Shown: positions 9,520 to 18,147 of the stretch, piece by piece | Layout of the letters: every line of letters begins with the position of its first letter | Numbering within the stretch: position 1 is the stretch's first letter | Assembly (NCBI GenBank): GCA_003142855.1 | Contig: PLNW01000077.1 | Span: 1-64,000 of the forward strand | Origin: Myxococcales bacterium | Lineage (GTDB): Bacteria; Myxococcota_A; Polyangia; Fen-1088 | Reading direction: 5' to 3' | Length of the DNA: 64,000 bases | The notes under the pieces: model-generated | Told to the model about the DNA's origin: nothing | The model's input: only the letters and a program-made list of their open reading frames with translations | Database searches by the model: none | Translations under genes and position numbers: made by a program

Positions 9520-9558
9520 GAAAAGGCTACTCCACGCTAAGCGCGGAATAGCCTTCTC
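9520..9558 (-). terminator. Rho-independent terminator after the RRM gene
   Basis: On the minus strand, downstream of the RRM stop codon, GAGAAGGCTATTCCGCGC pairs with CGTGGAGTAGCCTTTTC across a TTAG loop, with G·U pairs and a stem of about 15. The 3' arm ends in TTTTC. It lies about 22 bases after the gene end, where such a terminator is expected. Confidence 0.6.
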
Positions 9559-9579
9559 AATCTGAATGCTGCGAGTCGC

Positions 9580-9897
9580 TTACCAGCGCCCGCCGCCGCC
9601 GCCGCCGCGACCGCCACGTCCGCCGCCACCACCACCCCCGCCGCCAGTGCGCTCGCGCGCCTCGCTGACGGTAATCGTGCGACCCTGAAGGTCGCGACCG
9701 TTGAGGCTGCCAATGGCGTGGGCCGCCCCTTCATCAGTGGCCATTTCCACGAAGGCGAAACCACGCGGCCGCCCGGTTTCCCGATCCGTGACCAATTTCA
9801 CCTCGGACACATCGTGACCTTCGGCCTTGAAGGCTTCACGAAGATCAGCCTCGGTGATCGAGAAAGACAAATTCCCAACGTACAGTCTCTTACCCAT
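9580..9897 (-). CDS. Glycine-rich RRM RNA-binding protein
   Basis: A 105-residue protein with one RNA recognition motif followed by an RGG/poly-Gly tail. RNP2 is LYVGNL (5-10) and RNP1 is RGFAFVEM (45-52). The tail (about residues 85-105) is almost all Gly and Arg and ends in RW. Such small proteins bind single-stranded RNA and are common in cyanobacteria and myxobacteria, sometimes cold-induced. The start is supported by AAGGAG eight bases upstream. A close paralogue lies at 10615-10968, with rpoZ between. Confidence 0.92.
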   Translation of the reverse strand: MGKRLYVGNLSFSITEADLREAFKAEGHDVSEVKLVTDRETGRPRGFAFVEMATDEGAAHAIGSLNGRDLQGRTITVSEARERTGGGGGGGGGRGGRGGGGGGRW

Positions 9898-10052
9898 ATC
9901 GCGGCTCCTTGTTCATTTTTGCGCGGGTCAAATCCCAACGCACAGCCCGGTGTTCAAGCGAGCCGACCGATGTGCATATCCCAGGGATCAGCCAAATACC
10001 ATCAATATCGTCGCGAACAGCGTCGATTTTTCGGCAGAAGTCCCGGTTGGCT

Positions 10053-10358
10053 CTACCGTTTGCGCTCAGCGGACGCGCTGGTGGAAAACGAGCCGTCCCC
10101 GCTTCGCCGTCGCTTGCGAGATCCGTCGAGAGCCTTGACGCTCTCCGCATGCAAGTGCAGGACCTGGTCAAGATCCTCGTGAAAATACACCTTGCCCGCG
10201 GCGATCTCACGCAAAGCGGTGACGCCTGGGTTGTTGTCGCACTGAACCAGCGGAACCGCACCCTTGGCCAGGGCGCGGGCGCGCTGGGCGCCCAGCACAG
10301 CCAGTGCGAAATGGTTGCCCACCGCCTGAATACAGTCCTCGACCGTTACGCGTGCCAT
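10053..10358 (-). CDS. rpoZ: RNA polymerase omega subunit
   Basis: A 101-residue protein matching the omega subunit: MARVTVEDCIQAVGNHFALAVLGAQRAR at the start (the conserved N-terminal helix region) and VTALREIAAGKV in the middle. Omega wraps the C-terminal part of β' and helps RNA polymerase assembly. The last ~30 residues are charged and poorly conserved, with an RKRRR patch. It lies between two RRM genes on the same strand. The usual gmk/spoT neighbours are not present. Confidence 0.88.
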   Translation of the reverse strand: MARVTVEDCIQAVGNHFALAVLGAQRARALAKGAVPLVQCDNNPGVTALREIAAGKVYFHEDLDQVLHLHAESVKALDGSRKRRRSGDGSFSTSASAERKR

Positions 10359-10614
10359 GTGTGTTCCTCCCGTTCAGTCCTGAGCGCGCTTCGGCTGCCT
10401 TGACTGCCCTGGAGGCTGACCAGAATGTCACCAGCCCGGGCGGGGAGGGAAGACGACGTGGAAAGGACAGAGCCACAGTACCACGCAAAGTGTGAAAGAC
10501 GAGGAAGAACCGATCCGGCGGTGTCTGTGACGTGGCGATAGATCCCACCCCTGTCTTGCTAGCGCGTCTCCGCCCCGGCAAGAGGGTGGGCTCAGACTCG
10601 GCGAGCCTGGCAGC

Positions 10615-10968
10615 CTACCAGCGGCCGCCCGAGCGCTCGCGGCCGCCGCCGCCACCACCACCACCACGGCCATAACCGTGTCCGCCGCCACCGCCGCCAC
10701 CGCCGCCGCCACCACCGCCACTTCGCTCACGTGCTTCGCTGACGCTGATCGCGCGCCCCTGGATCTCGCGACCGTTAAGTGTCTGCATGGCCTTGGCCGC
10801 TTCGTCGTCAGTCGACATCTCGACAAACGCAAAGCCACGCGGACGCCCGCTCTCGCGGTCGAGCACGACCTTCACGTCAGCCACGGTGCCTGTCTCAGTG
10901 AAGGTTTCGCGCAGATCCGCTTCGGTCACGCTGTAGGCCAGATTGCCTACGTACAGCCTTTTCGCCAT
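10615..10968 (-). CDS. Glycine-rich RRM RNA-binding protein, second copy
   Basis: A 117-residue paralogue of the RRM protein encoded at 9580-9897. RNP2 is LYVGNL (5-10) and RNP1 is RGFAFVEM (44-51). Most of the RRM is shared (AKRLYVGNLAYSVTEADLRE), but the tail is longer, with a Gly run broken by HGYGRG and ending ERSGGRW. It has a good ribosome site (GAGGAGAG) upstream of its ATG. The tail will be low-complexity and disordered. The pair, either side of rpoZ, looks like a tandem duplication. Confidence 0.92.
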   Translation of the reverse strand: MAKRLYVGNLAYSVTEADLRETFTETGTVADVKVVLDRESGRPRGFAFVEMSTDDEAAKAMQTLNGREIQGRAISVSEARERSGGGGGGGGGGGGGHGYGRGGGGGGGGRERSGGRW

Positions 10969-11328
10969 GTCGTTCTCTCCTCGTTCTTCTGTCAGTGGAC
11001 AGTTCCGCGGTCCACGCGCTTTGCCCTGGAAAACGGGCCATTGTCCCTATGCGCCTCGCTAGCCGGAACGCCCTGGCTCACCAGATGGAAGACCGTGGCA
11101 GAACGGAAACGACGTGAAAAGGACTGAACAGACGATATCAGGATGCGGCGGGAAGTCCACAGGCGTTTGAGAGGTCCTGCCGTCCGGCCCGGGCTACCAC
11201 TTTCAGCTGGCGGTGCAGGTCCTGTTCCCCCGCGGTCACCACCCATCGGGCTTGTGGAGTTCGACCCGCCGCGTTCGCGCAAGGCCAGACCGAAAGAGAT
11301 GGCGCGGGTGTTGCAGAAGCAGGAACAC

Positions 11329-12723
11329 ATGAAAGGTAGAGTCCTGGTAGTGGATGACGACGCAGACGCCCGGGCGGCGCTGGCCGAAGCCTTGCGGGAG
11401 GGTGGTTACACCGTTGAGACCGCAGCCGACGCATTCAAGGGGTTGGGAAAAGTGCCTGACTTCGCGCCGGATCTGGTGCTCACCGATTTGAAGATGCCTG
11501 GCATGGACGGATTGGAGCTTCTGCGCAAGCTCCGCAGCAGCGGGTACGATTTTCCCGTAGTCGTGACCACCGCGTTTGCCGATGTGGAGACCGCAGTCAC
11601 GGCGCTCAAGGAGGGCGCGGCTGACTATCTGACCAAGCCGCTCGATCTCACGGAGCTGTCCCTGGTTGTCGCGCGCGAGATGGACCGCGTGCGGCTTCGC
11701 CGCGAAGCCGGGCTGCTGCGGGCCCGCCTGGCCGAGCGCTACAGCTTCAGCAACCTCGTGGGCAGCTCACCGGCCATGCAGAACGTGCTCAAGGTGCTGC
11801 CCCAAATTGCAGCGTCCAAAGCCAGCGTCCTGATCACGGGCGAGCCCGGGACGGGCAAGGAGTTGATCGCCGCCGCCATTCATGAGCACAGCCCGCGCGC
11901 CAAGGAACCCTTCCTCAAGCTCCACTGTGCGGCTTTGGCCGAACCCCTTCTAGAAAGTGAGCTGTTCGGCCATGAAAACGGCGCCCTGCCCGGAAGTGTG
12001 GGCCGCCGTGAAGGACGGTTGCAGCAGGCGGTCGGTGGCACCGTGTTTCTCGACGAGATCTCCGCCCTTCCCCCCGCTTTGCAGGTGAGACTCCTGCGCT
12101 TTCTGCAGGACCACACTTTCGAGCGCATGGGGGGCGAAGAAACTCTTAATGTGGACGTGCGCGTGATCGCGGCCAGCCACCACGACCTGCGTGAAGAAGT
12201 GGCCCTGGGTCGTTTCCGTGAGGATCTCTTCTATCGGCTGAACGTGGTCAACGTCGATCTGCCACCTTTGCGAGCACGCCCTTCTGACATCCTGGCGCTG
12301 GCTATGCACTTTCTGCGCAAGTATGCCAGCGAGGACGGCAAGCCTTTGGAGGGTTTCTCGGACGAGGCCCTGGAGAGGCTGGCCGCCTACGACTGGCCGG
12401 GCAACGTGCGCGAGTTGGAGAACGCCATCGCACACGCGGTTGTGCTGGCCAGTGGGCCGCGCGTGACGGCCGCGGAACTCCCGCCCAACGTGGGGCCCGC
12501 AGCGCTGAGGACGGCCGGCATTCGCATCCCGGGCTCCAAGATGGAAGACATCGAGCGGCACGCCATCCTGACCACCTTGGAGGCGACCGGCGGTTCCACC
12601 ACCAAGGCGGCCGAGATTCTCGGCATGAGCGTACGAACCGTCCAGTACCGCCTGCAGCAATACCACAGCGCGCCCAAAAGCGAATTGGGCGCGCCCACGA
12701 TCATCTCGAAACGTCCCGACTAG
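11329..12723 (+). CDS. NtrC-type response regulator with altered GAFTGA loop
   Basis: A 464-residue regulator. The ATG at 11329 has AGGA upstream and begins the receiver directly. Receiver (1-120): DDD at 9-11, phospho-acceptor D53, K103. AAA+ domain (140-375): Walker A GEPGTGKE (171-178) and Walker B FLDEI (240-244). The C-terminal Fis-type helix-turn-helix is TTKAAEILGMSVRTVQYRL. The loop that normally reads GAFTGA and contacts sigma-54 reads GALPGS here (218-223). It may therefore act without sigma-54, as some family members do, or be a poor activator. No kinase gene is adjacent. Confidence 0.92.
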   Translation: MKGRVLVVDDDADARAALAEALREGGYTVETAADAFKGLGKVPDFAPDLVLTDLKMPGMDGLELLRKLRSSGYDFPVVVTTAFADVETAVTALKEGAADYLTKPLDLTELSLVVAREMDRVRLRREAGLLRARLAERYSFSNLVGSSPAMQNVLKVLPQIAASKASVLITGEPGTGKELIAAAIHEHSPRAKEPFLKLHCAALAEPLLESELFGHENGALPGSVGRREGRLQQAVGGTVFLDEISALPPALQVRLLRFLQDHTFERMGGEETLNVDVRVIAASHHDLREEVALGRFREDLFYRLNVVNVDLPPLRARPSDILALAMHFLRKYASEDGKPLEGFSDEALERLAAYDWPGNVRELENAIAHAVVLASGPRVTAAELPPNVGPAALRTAGIRIPGSKMEDIERHAILTTLEATGGSTTKAAEILGMSVRTVQYRLQQYHSAPKSELGAPTIISKRPD

Positions 12724-12784
12724 CCACTTCCCAGCACTGCAACTCGTCCTGGCAAGAGAGCGCCGCCGTGGAGGAGAAGCGCGG

Positions 12785-12817
12785 ACGGGCGTCACCTCTG
12801 GGTAACGGGCGTTACCT
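12785..12817. repeat. Short direct and inverted repeats between convergent genes
   Basis: A perfect inverted repeat, GGTAACG at 12801-12807 and CGTTACC at 12810-12816, is separated by two bases. ACGGGCGTNACCT occurs twice, at 12785-12797 and 12805-12817, a 20-base period. The site sits between the ends of two convergent genes, so a transcription-end or protein-binding role is possible. Confidence 0.3.
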
Positions 12818-12897
12818 GCCGGTGTGGAAGAATCGCGCGCCAACCCTCCCGACTGTGCCCACGGACCATCAACTGACGCATTGGTCCTCGTATGGAA

Positions 12898-15294
12898 TCA
12901 CTCACTGACCAGCGCCACAGTCCCTCTTGCTCCATCCAGCGCCACCATATCCCCGGTCTTGATGAATGTTCGGGCGCCCTTGGCGGAAACCACGGCTGGG
13001 ACGCCATATTCGCGAGCCACCACGGCACCATGGGACAAGGGACTTCCGATCTCGGTGACCAGCCCCGCAATCAGACTGAAGTAGGGTGTCCAGCCGATGT
13101 CGGTGAACGACACAACCATGATCTCGCCCTGTTGGAGAGCGGCGGCTTCGGCCACGCTGTTCACGATGCGAGCGCGGGCTTTGACCATGCCGCGGCTGAC
13201 CGGGATGCCCCTGATCTGGTTGCCCACGATGGCGACCGCTTCTTCCTCTTCCAGTGGCTCAGGGATGCCCACATTCATCAAGGGGAACTGCAGCTTCGCG
13301 GTCTCGGGGAGCTGAGCGCGGCGTTTGTTGGCCTTGGCTTTCCAAGCGGGGTCGCGATCCGCGATGAGTCGCCCGATCTCTTCTCGGGTCAGAAAATAGA
13401 TCTGGTCGGTGTCGTCGAGCAGACCATGGGCCACCAGCGTCCTGGCATAGCTCCGGTAGGCTGTGCGGGTTCGATTGACCATCTTCATGGACAGGGCCTT
13501 GGTCATTTCACGGTTGGCGACGGCCTTGCGGGCGGCTCTCTTGAACAGGTTGATGAAAACGCGTTGGGCGAACGTGAGCTGTTGCTTCATCAGTGCACGC
13601 AGCTCTTGCACGCTGTCGCCCTTGCTCTTCGATAGTTTTCCGGCTTTCAGTGAAGCCTGAATCATGGAGACCAATTGCTCCTGGTCTTCTTCCCAAGGCT
13701 TCTCTCGCAGCTCCGCTTCTCGTACGCAGCGGTGGCCGTGCCGCTGCAAGAACGCGCGGTAGCTTTCCCGAAGATGGGTCGGGGCCTGCTCCTCAATCAG
13801 TCTCAGGGCTGCGGACGGAGCCGCGGACGCCAGCGGCTCGGCGAATCCCGCGGAACTGCGCACGAGGTCGGCGAAGCGTTCGAGCGACTTCACCGCGTCG
13901 GCGCTTTCGATATCGGGATTGTCGGCGAGAAGATGCGCAGCCAAGGAGTGATCCCGCGCCTCGGGGAGCCGCTTGTTGCCAGTGACGATACCCATCAGAA
14001 TCGAGTAGTAGAAACCCGATTGCGCCGAACCGAGGAGGTGAAAGCAGAAAGCATCCACCAGCCGCTCAAAGGCGAAGTCGAGGGTTTGGTAGTCTTTGTG
14101 AAGGTCGCCGGTCATCTCCAGCCGAAACCCCTGTTCCAGTTTCCTCAGCTTCTTCACACTGCGGCCGGCAAACTGGATGGTGCTGATTTGCTTGAGGAAC
14201 CGCAGGCACCGGGGAACGATTGGATCCAGCTTCCCGACCTTCAGTTCAGGCACGTCGGTCGCGCTCAAAGAGACGATGACGTTTTCCTTCTTGTTCAGCG
14301 CCAGCTTGCGAATGTAGAGCATGTACCGGCTCAGGTTGAAGAAGAGCCGGTTGTAGAAGAGTTCCAGCGACCGCCATTTCCGGATGTCTTTCATCGAGAG
14401 GACGCCGGAGCGCGCCGCTAGGTAGCCCAATCCGATATCAATGGCCCGGCCACAGACTGAATGGGTCAGCGGGGTGACAACCCCGGGCATCATCTCGCCG
14501 ATGTTTCCCAGAGACCACACGTCGGTGCTCTCGCCTTTCACATCGTCGCGCTCGTTGAAGTGGACATCGTCCAGAGTCGTAATCGGCCGCACCTGCAACC
14601 AGTGGATTGCGCCCGCGCTGTCGATGGCCCACTCGAGGTCAACCGGGTGACCGTAGGCTTGCTCCGCCTTTCTTGCCCCGGCCATCAACTCCCGGACTTG
14701 CGCGGCCGACAGCAAATCGCCGTTCTTGGTGATCTGCGCAGCCACGTCTTTGCCACTGGCGAAGACCAGATACTGGACGGCATCCTTGTTGCCGCTGACC
14801 AGAGCGTCGCCGGGGCCGAGCGCGACGTTGATCACCATCTTGTCTCTACGGTTCGACACCGGGTCAGCGCTGAAAATGACCCCCGCCTTCTCGGCGGACA
14901 CCATGTTCTGCACGATGACGGAGATGCGGGTGTCAGCCCGGTCGTGGACTTCCCTGGAATACAGCGACACCCTGTCGGAGGAGGCAGCCGCCACGCACTT
15001 GCCAATAGCCGCCTTGACCGCTTCGACGCCGGTCACGTTGAGATAGGTCTCGAACTGGCCGGCGAAGGAGGCGCGCAAACCGTCCTCGCTCATGGCGGAG
15101 GAACGCACGGCCTTGGGTCCGTGACCGAGAGCGTGCAGATGCTTGGCCAGAACGTCTTCCGGGATCTCGTGGCCATTGGGATGGACGATGACGAACGACT
15201 CGGGAACCCTGAGCCCGAGCTGATGCAGCACTTTCAACCCACGGGCTTTTCCCCCCACAGGCTGGTCCTGTACATCGCGAATGAAATGAAACAA
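12898..15294 (-). CDS. PEP-synthase-like phosphotransferase (PPDK family)
   Basis: A 798-residue protein with the three-part layout of PEP synthase-related phosphotransferases. The ATP-grasp domain (about 1-250) begins GGKARGLKVLHQLGLRVPES and has VRSSAMSEDG and FAGQFETYLNV. A long helical middle region (about 260-690) may bind the acceptor. The phosphohistidine domain (about 700-798) has PLSHGAVVAREYGVPAV with H755 as the likely phospho-carrier. The C-terminal PEP/pyruvate barrel of true PPDK is missing. The closest architectural parallel is rifampicin phosphotransferase, which moves the β-phosphate of ATP to a hydroxyl group. The substrate here is unknown. The partner gene upstream ends 3 bases before this start. 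Confidence 0.85.
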   Translation of the reverse strand: MFHFIRDVQDQPVGGKARGLKVLHQLGLRVPESFVIVHPNGHEIPEDVLAKHLHALGHGPKAVRSSAMSEDGLRASFAGQFETYLNVTGVEAVKAAIGKCVAAASSDRVSLYSREVHDRADTRISVIVQNMVSAEKAGVIFSADPVSNRRDKMVINVALGPGDALVSGNKDAVQYLVFASGKDVAAQITKNGDLLSAAQVRELMAGARKAEQAYGHPVDLEWAIDSAGAIHWLQVRPITTLDDVHFNERDDVKGESTDVWSLGNIGEMMPGVVTPLTHSVCGRAIDIGLGYLAARSGVLSMKDIRKWRSLELFYNRLFFNLSRYMLYIRKLALNKKENVIVSLSATDVPELKVGKLDPIVPRCLRFLKQISTIQFAGRSVKKLRKLEQGFRLEMTGDLHKDYQTLDFAFERLVDAFCFHLLGSAQSGFYYSILMGIVTGNKRLPEARDHSLAAHLLADNPDIESADAVKSLERFADLVRSSAGFAEPLASAAPSAALRLIEEQAPTHLRESYRAFLQRHGHRCVREAELREKPWEEDQEQLVSMIQASLKAGKLSKSKGDSVQELRALMKQQLTFAQRVFINLFKRAARKAVANREMTKALSMKMVNRTRTAYRSYARTLVAHGLLDDTDQIYFLTREEIGRLIADRDPAWKAKANKRRAQLPETAKLQFPLMNVGIPEPLEEEEAVAIVGNQIRGIPVSRGMVKARARIVNSVAEAAALQQGEIMVVSFTDIGWTPYFSLIAGLVTEIGSPLSHGAVVAREYGVPAVVSAKGARTFIKTGDMVALDGARGTVALVSE

Positions 15295-15297
15295 GAG

Positions 15298-16311
15298 TCA
15301 GTCCACCTGGTAGAGCCCGGCATGGAATCCGTACTCGGCCATGCCCAGGCCGTCAATACCATTGAAGCGGTAGCTGGCGATTCCTTCCCGCATCATGTAC
15401 TTCCCGTCGTGCAGATAGGGGAACTCCCCGTGCCGCTGGAATTCCAGTGCGTACTTCTTCCCCCTGCGCGTGAGCATCTCGATGGTGCCGTGATCGGGTT
15501 TGAGTTTGTCGCGGTGGATGGTCTCCAGATCGGTGGTCTCGACGATCGCGTCGGTCGCGCCGTCGGGCCCGGTGATGAAACCGGCGGTCAAGCGCCCGAG
15601 GAACTGCCATTTGATGGTCGTCACCGTAAAGTGGGTGCCATCATCAGAAATTCCGGTGAACCAGTAGTGCCGGTCCCAGGTGAGCCAGTTGCGCGAGCCG
15701 AAGGAGTGGTCGCGCGACGCCCTCAGGTTCAGGCTATACCGTTTGCCATCGAGTTCGATGCTGCCGACGAAGTTTCCCGTCTGCTCATAGTGGACTTGCT
15801 GGGTGTCCTTCATGGCGTGGAAGAACGCCTTGGTCCACTTCTCCGAGGCGATGGCTTTGGCGATCAAGTTCCGGTCGGAGCTTCTGGCATAGTCGTAAAC
15901 CGGATGCTCCCCAGTGAAAAGCAGATCCGCCTTGCAACGGTGGGACTGGCCTTGCCCATCCTTCACCGGCCCCTGGTAGGACACTCGCCACTTCTTTCCG
16001 ATCTCGACGGGAAACCACTGCAGCGCGCCCATCTGGAAGCCCTCGCCGTCCGGCCCGGGATCATCCTTGATGCCGAAGAACCCGATGTCCGGAAGACGAA
16101 AATCGAACCAGTATTCGTGAGGGCGGTTGGGGCCACGAAAGGCCATGCGCGTGATAAACGCATTCCCCGCCTTGTCGCTGCCATAGAAGTAGGAGCTGTC
16201 GTTGGGGAAGGGCCCGTCGAGCTTGACGTGCTTCCGTTCGAGATACTCCACAGGATACTGACGGCTCTTGCTGCGATTGACCATCAGTCGGGCGACGAGT
16301 TCCTTGAGCAT
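15298..16311 (-). CDS. Lipocalin-like (DUF7064/7065-type) partner of the phosphotransferase
   Basis: A 337-residue soluble protein, rich in β-strand and aromatic residues: FYGSDKAGNAFITRM, HEYWFDFRLPD, KKWRVSYQGPV, SLNLRASRDHSFGSRNW and WDRHYWFTGISDDGTHF. The tandem β-sandwich pattern resembles the CrtC/AttH lipocalin-like superfamily, with the SRDHSFGxRxW block typical of DUF7064/7065 proteins. No signal peptide is seen, so it is probably cytoplasmic. It is the first gene of a two-gene unit with the phosphotransferase, suggesting it presents or modifies the same hydrophobic substrate. The assignment rests on motif pattern only. Confidence 0.6.
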   Translation of the reverse strand: MLKELVARLMVNRSKSRQYPVEYLERKHVKLDGPFPNDSSYFYGSDKAGNAFITRMAFRGPNRPHEYWFDFRLPDIGFFGIKDDPGPDGEGFQMGALQWFPVEIGKKWRVSYQGPVKDGQGQSHRCKADLLFTGEHPVYDYARSSDRNLIAKAIASEKWTKAFFHAMKDTQQVHYEQTGNFVGSIELDGKRYSLNLRASRDHSFGSRNWLTWDRHYWFTGISDDGTHFTVTTIKWQFLGRLTAGFITGPDGATDAIVETTDLETIHRDKLKPDHGTIEMLTRRGKKYALEFQRHGEFPYLHDGKYMMREGIASYRFNGIDGLGMAEYGFHAGLYQVD

Positions 16312-16470
16312 GATTGGCAGATTAGTGTCTCAATCCTTCGAAAGGGAAACTTCATGCTGGAGAGCAACAAGCGTGCCCTTTTCGAGGTTTTTCCTGTATG
16401 ATGCCTGCCACGCTGCGCCTGTGATCGCAGCGGGTTTCACGTGCGAACCCCAAGCCCGCGCTGAGGAAAC
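16312..16470. promoter_or_regulatory. Divergent promoter region
   Basis: This gap of 159 bases separates the leftward phosphotransferase pair from the rightward OmpA unit and must hold both promoters. It is less GC-rich around 16312-16400. The OmpA gene has a clear ribosome site (GAGGAAAC before the ATG). No confident -35/-10 pair is seen. Confidence 0.35.
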
Positions 16471-18147
16471 ATGAACAAAGTCATAGCTCGATCATGCTCA
16501 AGTCTGATCTTGGCCGTGGTGCTCGGATGGGCGCCTTCAATCCTGGCGCAGCAGTCGGGTGGATTTTCGCTCGACCGGTTTCAACCGTCGCTGCCCGGGG
16601 ATCGGTTCTTCGGAGTCGAGGGCGGGGATCCTGGCGGACACCTTCTGCCGCGGTTGATGCTTCTGGGCGACTACGCCTATCGCCCGTTGTCCCTGTACAG
16701 CGAGCCGGGCGACGTGCGGCTTGGCGACATAGTCAAGAACCAGCTACTTGTGCACGTCGCTGCCGGCGTGACCCTATGGGACCGCCTCCTGGTAGCGGCT
16801 GACATGCCCCTGACCCTGCTTTTGAGCGGCCAGAACCCGACCGTGGCAGGATTTACGGAGCAGTCACCATCGGGATTTGCTGCAGGCGATCTGCGCCTGA
16901 GCGTACGCGCGCGACTGGTGGGCGAAGCCCGTTCCCCGGCCAGCCTGACTCTGGGCGGGCATGTGTTCGTGCCCACGGGAAACAAGGACAAGTTTGGCGG
17001 CGACGGCAAGGTGCACGGCATGCCGGTGCTGGGGTTCTCAGGCGAGATCCCCATGCTGGCCTACGGAGCAACCGCGGGAGTCGATATCCGCAAACAGGCC
17101 AGCTTGGCCGGCTTGACCGACAGCACGGTTGGCACGCAACTGATCTTCGGCGGCGCGGTTGGGCTCCTGCTGGCCGACAAGATGCTGCAGATTGGGCCTG
17201 AGGTCTATGGAACGACGGTCATGGTCGGCCCCAACCGCTTCAGCCGCACCACCACCAACGTAGAAGGCATCCTGGGATTGAGGGCGAGGCTGGCGGCGTT
17301 TGTGTTGGGCGCAGGGGCGGGCCCGGGGTTCACCCGTGGAATGGGGACGCCAGCCCTGCGGGCCTTGCTCTCCGTGGCCTACGCGCCCGAGCCTGCACCG
17401 CCTCCGCCCCCACCTCCGCCTCCGCCCAAGCCCAAGCCCAGGAAGCCCGCCGATCGTGATCACGACGGCATCCCGGACAAGAACGACGCCTGCCCCGACG
17501 AGCCGGGCGTAGCCAGCGATGATCCCGCGAAGAACGGTTGCCCGCTGCCTCCGCCTGACCGCGATGGTGACGGCATTGCAGACGCCGACGATGCATGTCC
17601 CGACGTCAAAGGCGTGGCCAACAGCGATCCGAAAGAGAATGGCTGTCCGCCCGACACCGACGGCGACGGTATCCGCGACGACGTAGACGCGTGCCCCAAC
17701 GAGAAGGGCCCACCTGACAGCGATCCGCAGAAGAACGGTTGCCCCAGGGCCGTGCGGGTCACGCAGGGTGAAATCGTCATCCTGGAGCAGGTGCAGTTCA
17801 AGACGGGCAGTGCTGTGATCCTGCCGGTCAGCGACGATCTGCTGCGCCAGGTGGCGGGTGTGCTGGTCGAGCATCCTGAAATCGTGAAGCTCGAGGTGCA
17901 AGGCCACACCGACAGTCGCGGTGGCAAGAAGTACAACCGCAAGCTCAGCCAGAAGCGTGCTGACTCGGTGATGAAGTGGCTGGTGACCTTCGGCCAGATC
18001 GACAGCGGCCGTCTCAGTGCGCATGGGTACGGATTGGAGCAGCCCATCGCGGACAACGCCACGCCCGAGGGCCGGCAGAAGAACCGGCGCGTGCAGTTCA
18101 AGATCGTTGAGAAGGCCAACCGAGACAAGAGCGAGGTGAATCCATGA
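16471..18147 (+). CDS. OmpA-family outer-membrane protein with thrombospondin-3 repeats
   Basis: A 558-residue protein with a signal peptide (cleavage near ILAQQ). Residues ~30-300 are β-barrel-like (alternating GGHVFVPTGNKDKF, AYGATAGVD, LGAGAGPGF). A Pro-rich hinge follows (about 306-327). Three calcium-binding thrombospondin type-3 repeats come next (about 328-426, DRDHDGIPDKNDACPDEP-like). The OmpA C-terminal domain (430-550) has LEVQGHTDSRGGKKYN and NRRVQFKI and binds peptidoglycan. It should tie the outer membrane to the wall. The next gene overlaps by 4 bases, so the two are co-translated. Confidence 0.92.
   Translation: MNKVIARSCSSLILAVVLGWAPSILAQQSGGFSLDRFQPSLPGDRFFGVEGGDPGGHLLPRLMLLGDYAYRPLSLYSEPGDVRLGDIVKNQLLVHVAAGVTLWDRLLVAADMPLTLLLSGQNPTVAGFTEQSPSGFAAGDLRLSVRARLVGEARSPASLTLGGHVFVPTGNKDKFGGDGKVHGMPVLGFSGEIPMLAYGATAGVDIRKQASLAGLTDSTVGTQLIFGGAVGLLLADKMLQIGPEVYGTTVMVGPNRFSRTTTNVEGILGLRARLAAFVLGAGAGPGFTRGMGTPALRALLSVAYAPEPAPPPPPPPPPPKPKPRKPADRDHDGIPDKNDACPDEPGVASDDPAKNGCPLPPPDRDGDGIADADDACPDVKGVANSDPKENGCPPDTDGDGIRDDVDACPNEKGPPDSDPQKNGCPRAVRVTQGEIVILEQVQFKTGSAVILPVSDDLLRQVAGVLVEHPEIVKLEVQGHTDSRGGKKYNRKLSQKRADSVMKWLVTFGQIDSGRLSAHGYGLEQPIADNATPEGRQKNRRVQFKIVEKANRDKSEVNP

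Noticed and set aside
14461-16401. Plus-strand open frame of 646 codons antisense to the phosphotransferase and its partner
   Set aside because: It runs opposite two genes with clear motifs and is rich in His, Val, Gly and Arg, as a shadow frame is.
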